In this document: one piece after another, positions 6,837 through 7,084 of the stretch
Layout: every line of letters starts with the position of its first letter
How positions within the stretch are numbered: position 1 is the stretch's first letter
Assembly: GCA_030040215.1 (NCBI GenBank)
Contig: JASHUD010000001.1
Location: forward strand, 1-7,084
Direction: 5' to 3'
Length of the DNA stretch: 7,084 nt
From: Methylovirgula sp.
GTDB taxonomy: Bacteria > Pseudomonadota > Alphaproteobacteria > Rhizobiales > Beijerinckiaceae
The notes under the pieces: model-generated
What the model was told of the DNA's origin: nothing
What the model saw: the letters and a program-made list of their open reading frames with translations, nothing else
The model's database searches: none
Position numbers and translations under genes: made by a program

Positions 6837-7084
6837 AAATTCTGAACCGGGATAGCGCAGCAGCACGAACTTCCGATTTATGCCTCGACCGCGCCGCAAC
6901 TTTGCCTTCTAGGTGCCACGCTCGGGTCACGTTGGTCATCACGATTTTTTGAATAACAACAATCGGATGGAGAAATGCGGATCGCCCTAAGCGATACCCG
7001 TAGGGAATTGTGTCTCGTAGGGCACAGGTGTCGGCAATTTGGCGCCATAGGCTGGTGGAAACGGGCTTTTGGGATAGATTTCTC

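Larger units (their letters stand above)
6607..7084. other. Noncoding stretch after the small gene
   Basis: For 478 bases I find no convincing gene on either strand. The open frames overlapping 6607-6900 on both strands have no ribosome binding site, carry Arg/Ser-rich low-information sequence and overlap each other. The stretch holds a hairpin at 6650-6679, a terminator-like hairpin at 6807-6836, and a compositional drop after about 6900 (92 of 180 bases G or C at 6901-7080). Its last 110 bases contain a short frame open to the right edge from ATG 6975 that I do not accept as a gene. Confidence 0.6.

Noticed and set aside
6717..6899. Minus-strand frame of 60 codons, with overlapping plus-strand frames at 6527-6845
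   Set aside because: No ribosome binding site, mutually overlapping, Arg/Ser-rich products with no motif, and the terminator hairpin lies inside them.
6930..6960. Possible promoter TTGGTC ... TAACAA near the right edge
   Set aside because: The -10 matches only three of six bases and there is no defined gene downstream within view.
6975..7084. Frame open to the right edge from ATG 6975 (36 codons)
   Set aside because: GGAG lies only two bases from the ATG, codons such as AGG, ATA and CTA are unlike the neighbours, and 36 stop-free codons are expected by chance fairly often. It could be judged only with the sequence to the right.

Overview
The window looks like a stretch of chromosome from a GC-rich alphaproteobacterium, most likely in or near the Hyphomicrobiales. 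This rests on codon bias (third positions mostly G or C), the character of the RecJ protein and the form of the tRNA-Glu gene; no 16S rRNA is present to settle it. Composition falls near the right edge: 45 of 60 bases are G or C at 4561-4620 inside recJ, against 92 of 180 at 6901-7080.

Left part (1-4061, minus strand): a two-gene drug-efflux operon. A periplasmic adaptor (membrane fusion protein, 390 aa, MdtA-like) comes first, followed through a 4-base ATGA stop/start overlap by an inner-membrane RND permease of the MdtB/MdtC type. The permease runs off the left edge after 964 codons, so its last roughly 70-90 residues and anything downstream (a second permease, or an outer-membrane channel) lie outside. 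All of its proton-relay residues that fall in view are intact.

Middle (4235-6040, plus strand): recJ, the single-strand 5'-3' exonuclease of recombination and repair, divergent from the efflux operon across about 173 bases. It has a non-ATG start (TTG 4235 or GTG 4241). No regulator gene sits between the two units.

Right part (6041-7084, plus strand): a tRNA-Glu(TTC) gene with encoded CCA and a good sigma-70-type promoter, then a 68-aa protein of unknown function with a clear ribosome binding site, then 478 bases with no convincing gene. That last stretch holds a candidate Rho-independent terminator (6807-6836), one further hairpin, and the compositional drop at the edge.

Most of the window is ordinary core-genome material: efflux, DNA repair and a tRNA. 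The less explained parts are the 68-aa protein, the nested inverted repeats in front of it, and the noncoding stretch after it. I see no CRISPR array, insertion sequence, phage gene or defence system, and nothing I would call a new biological system with confidence.
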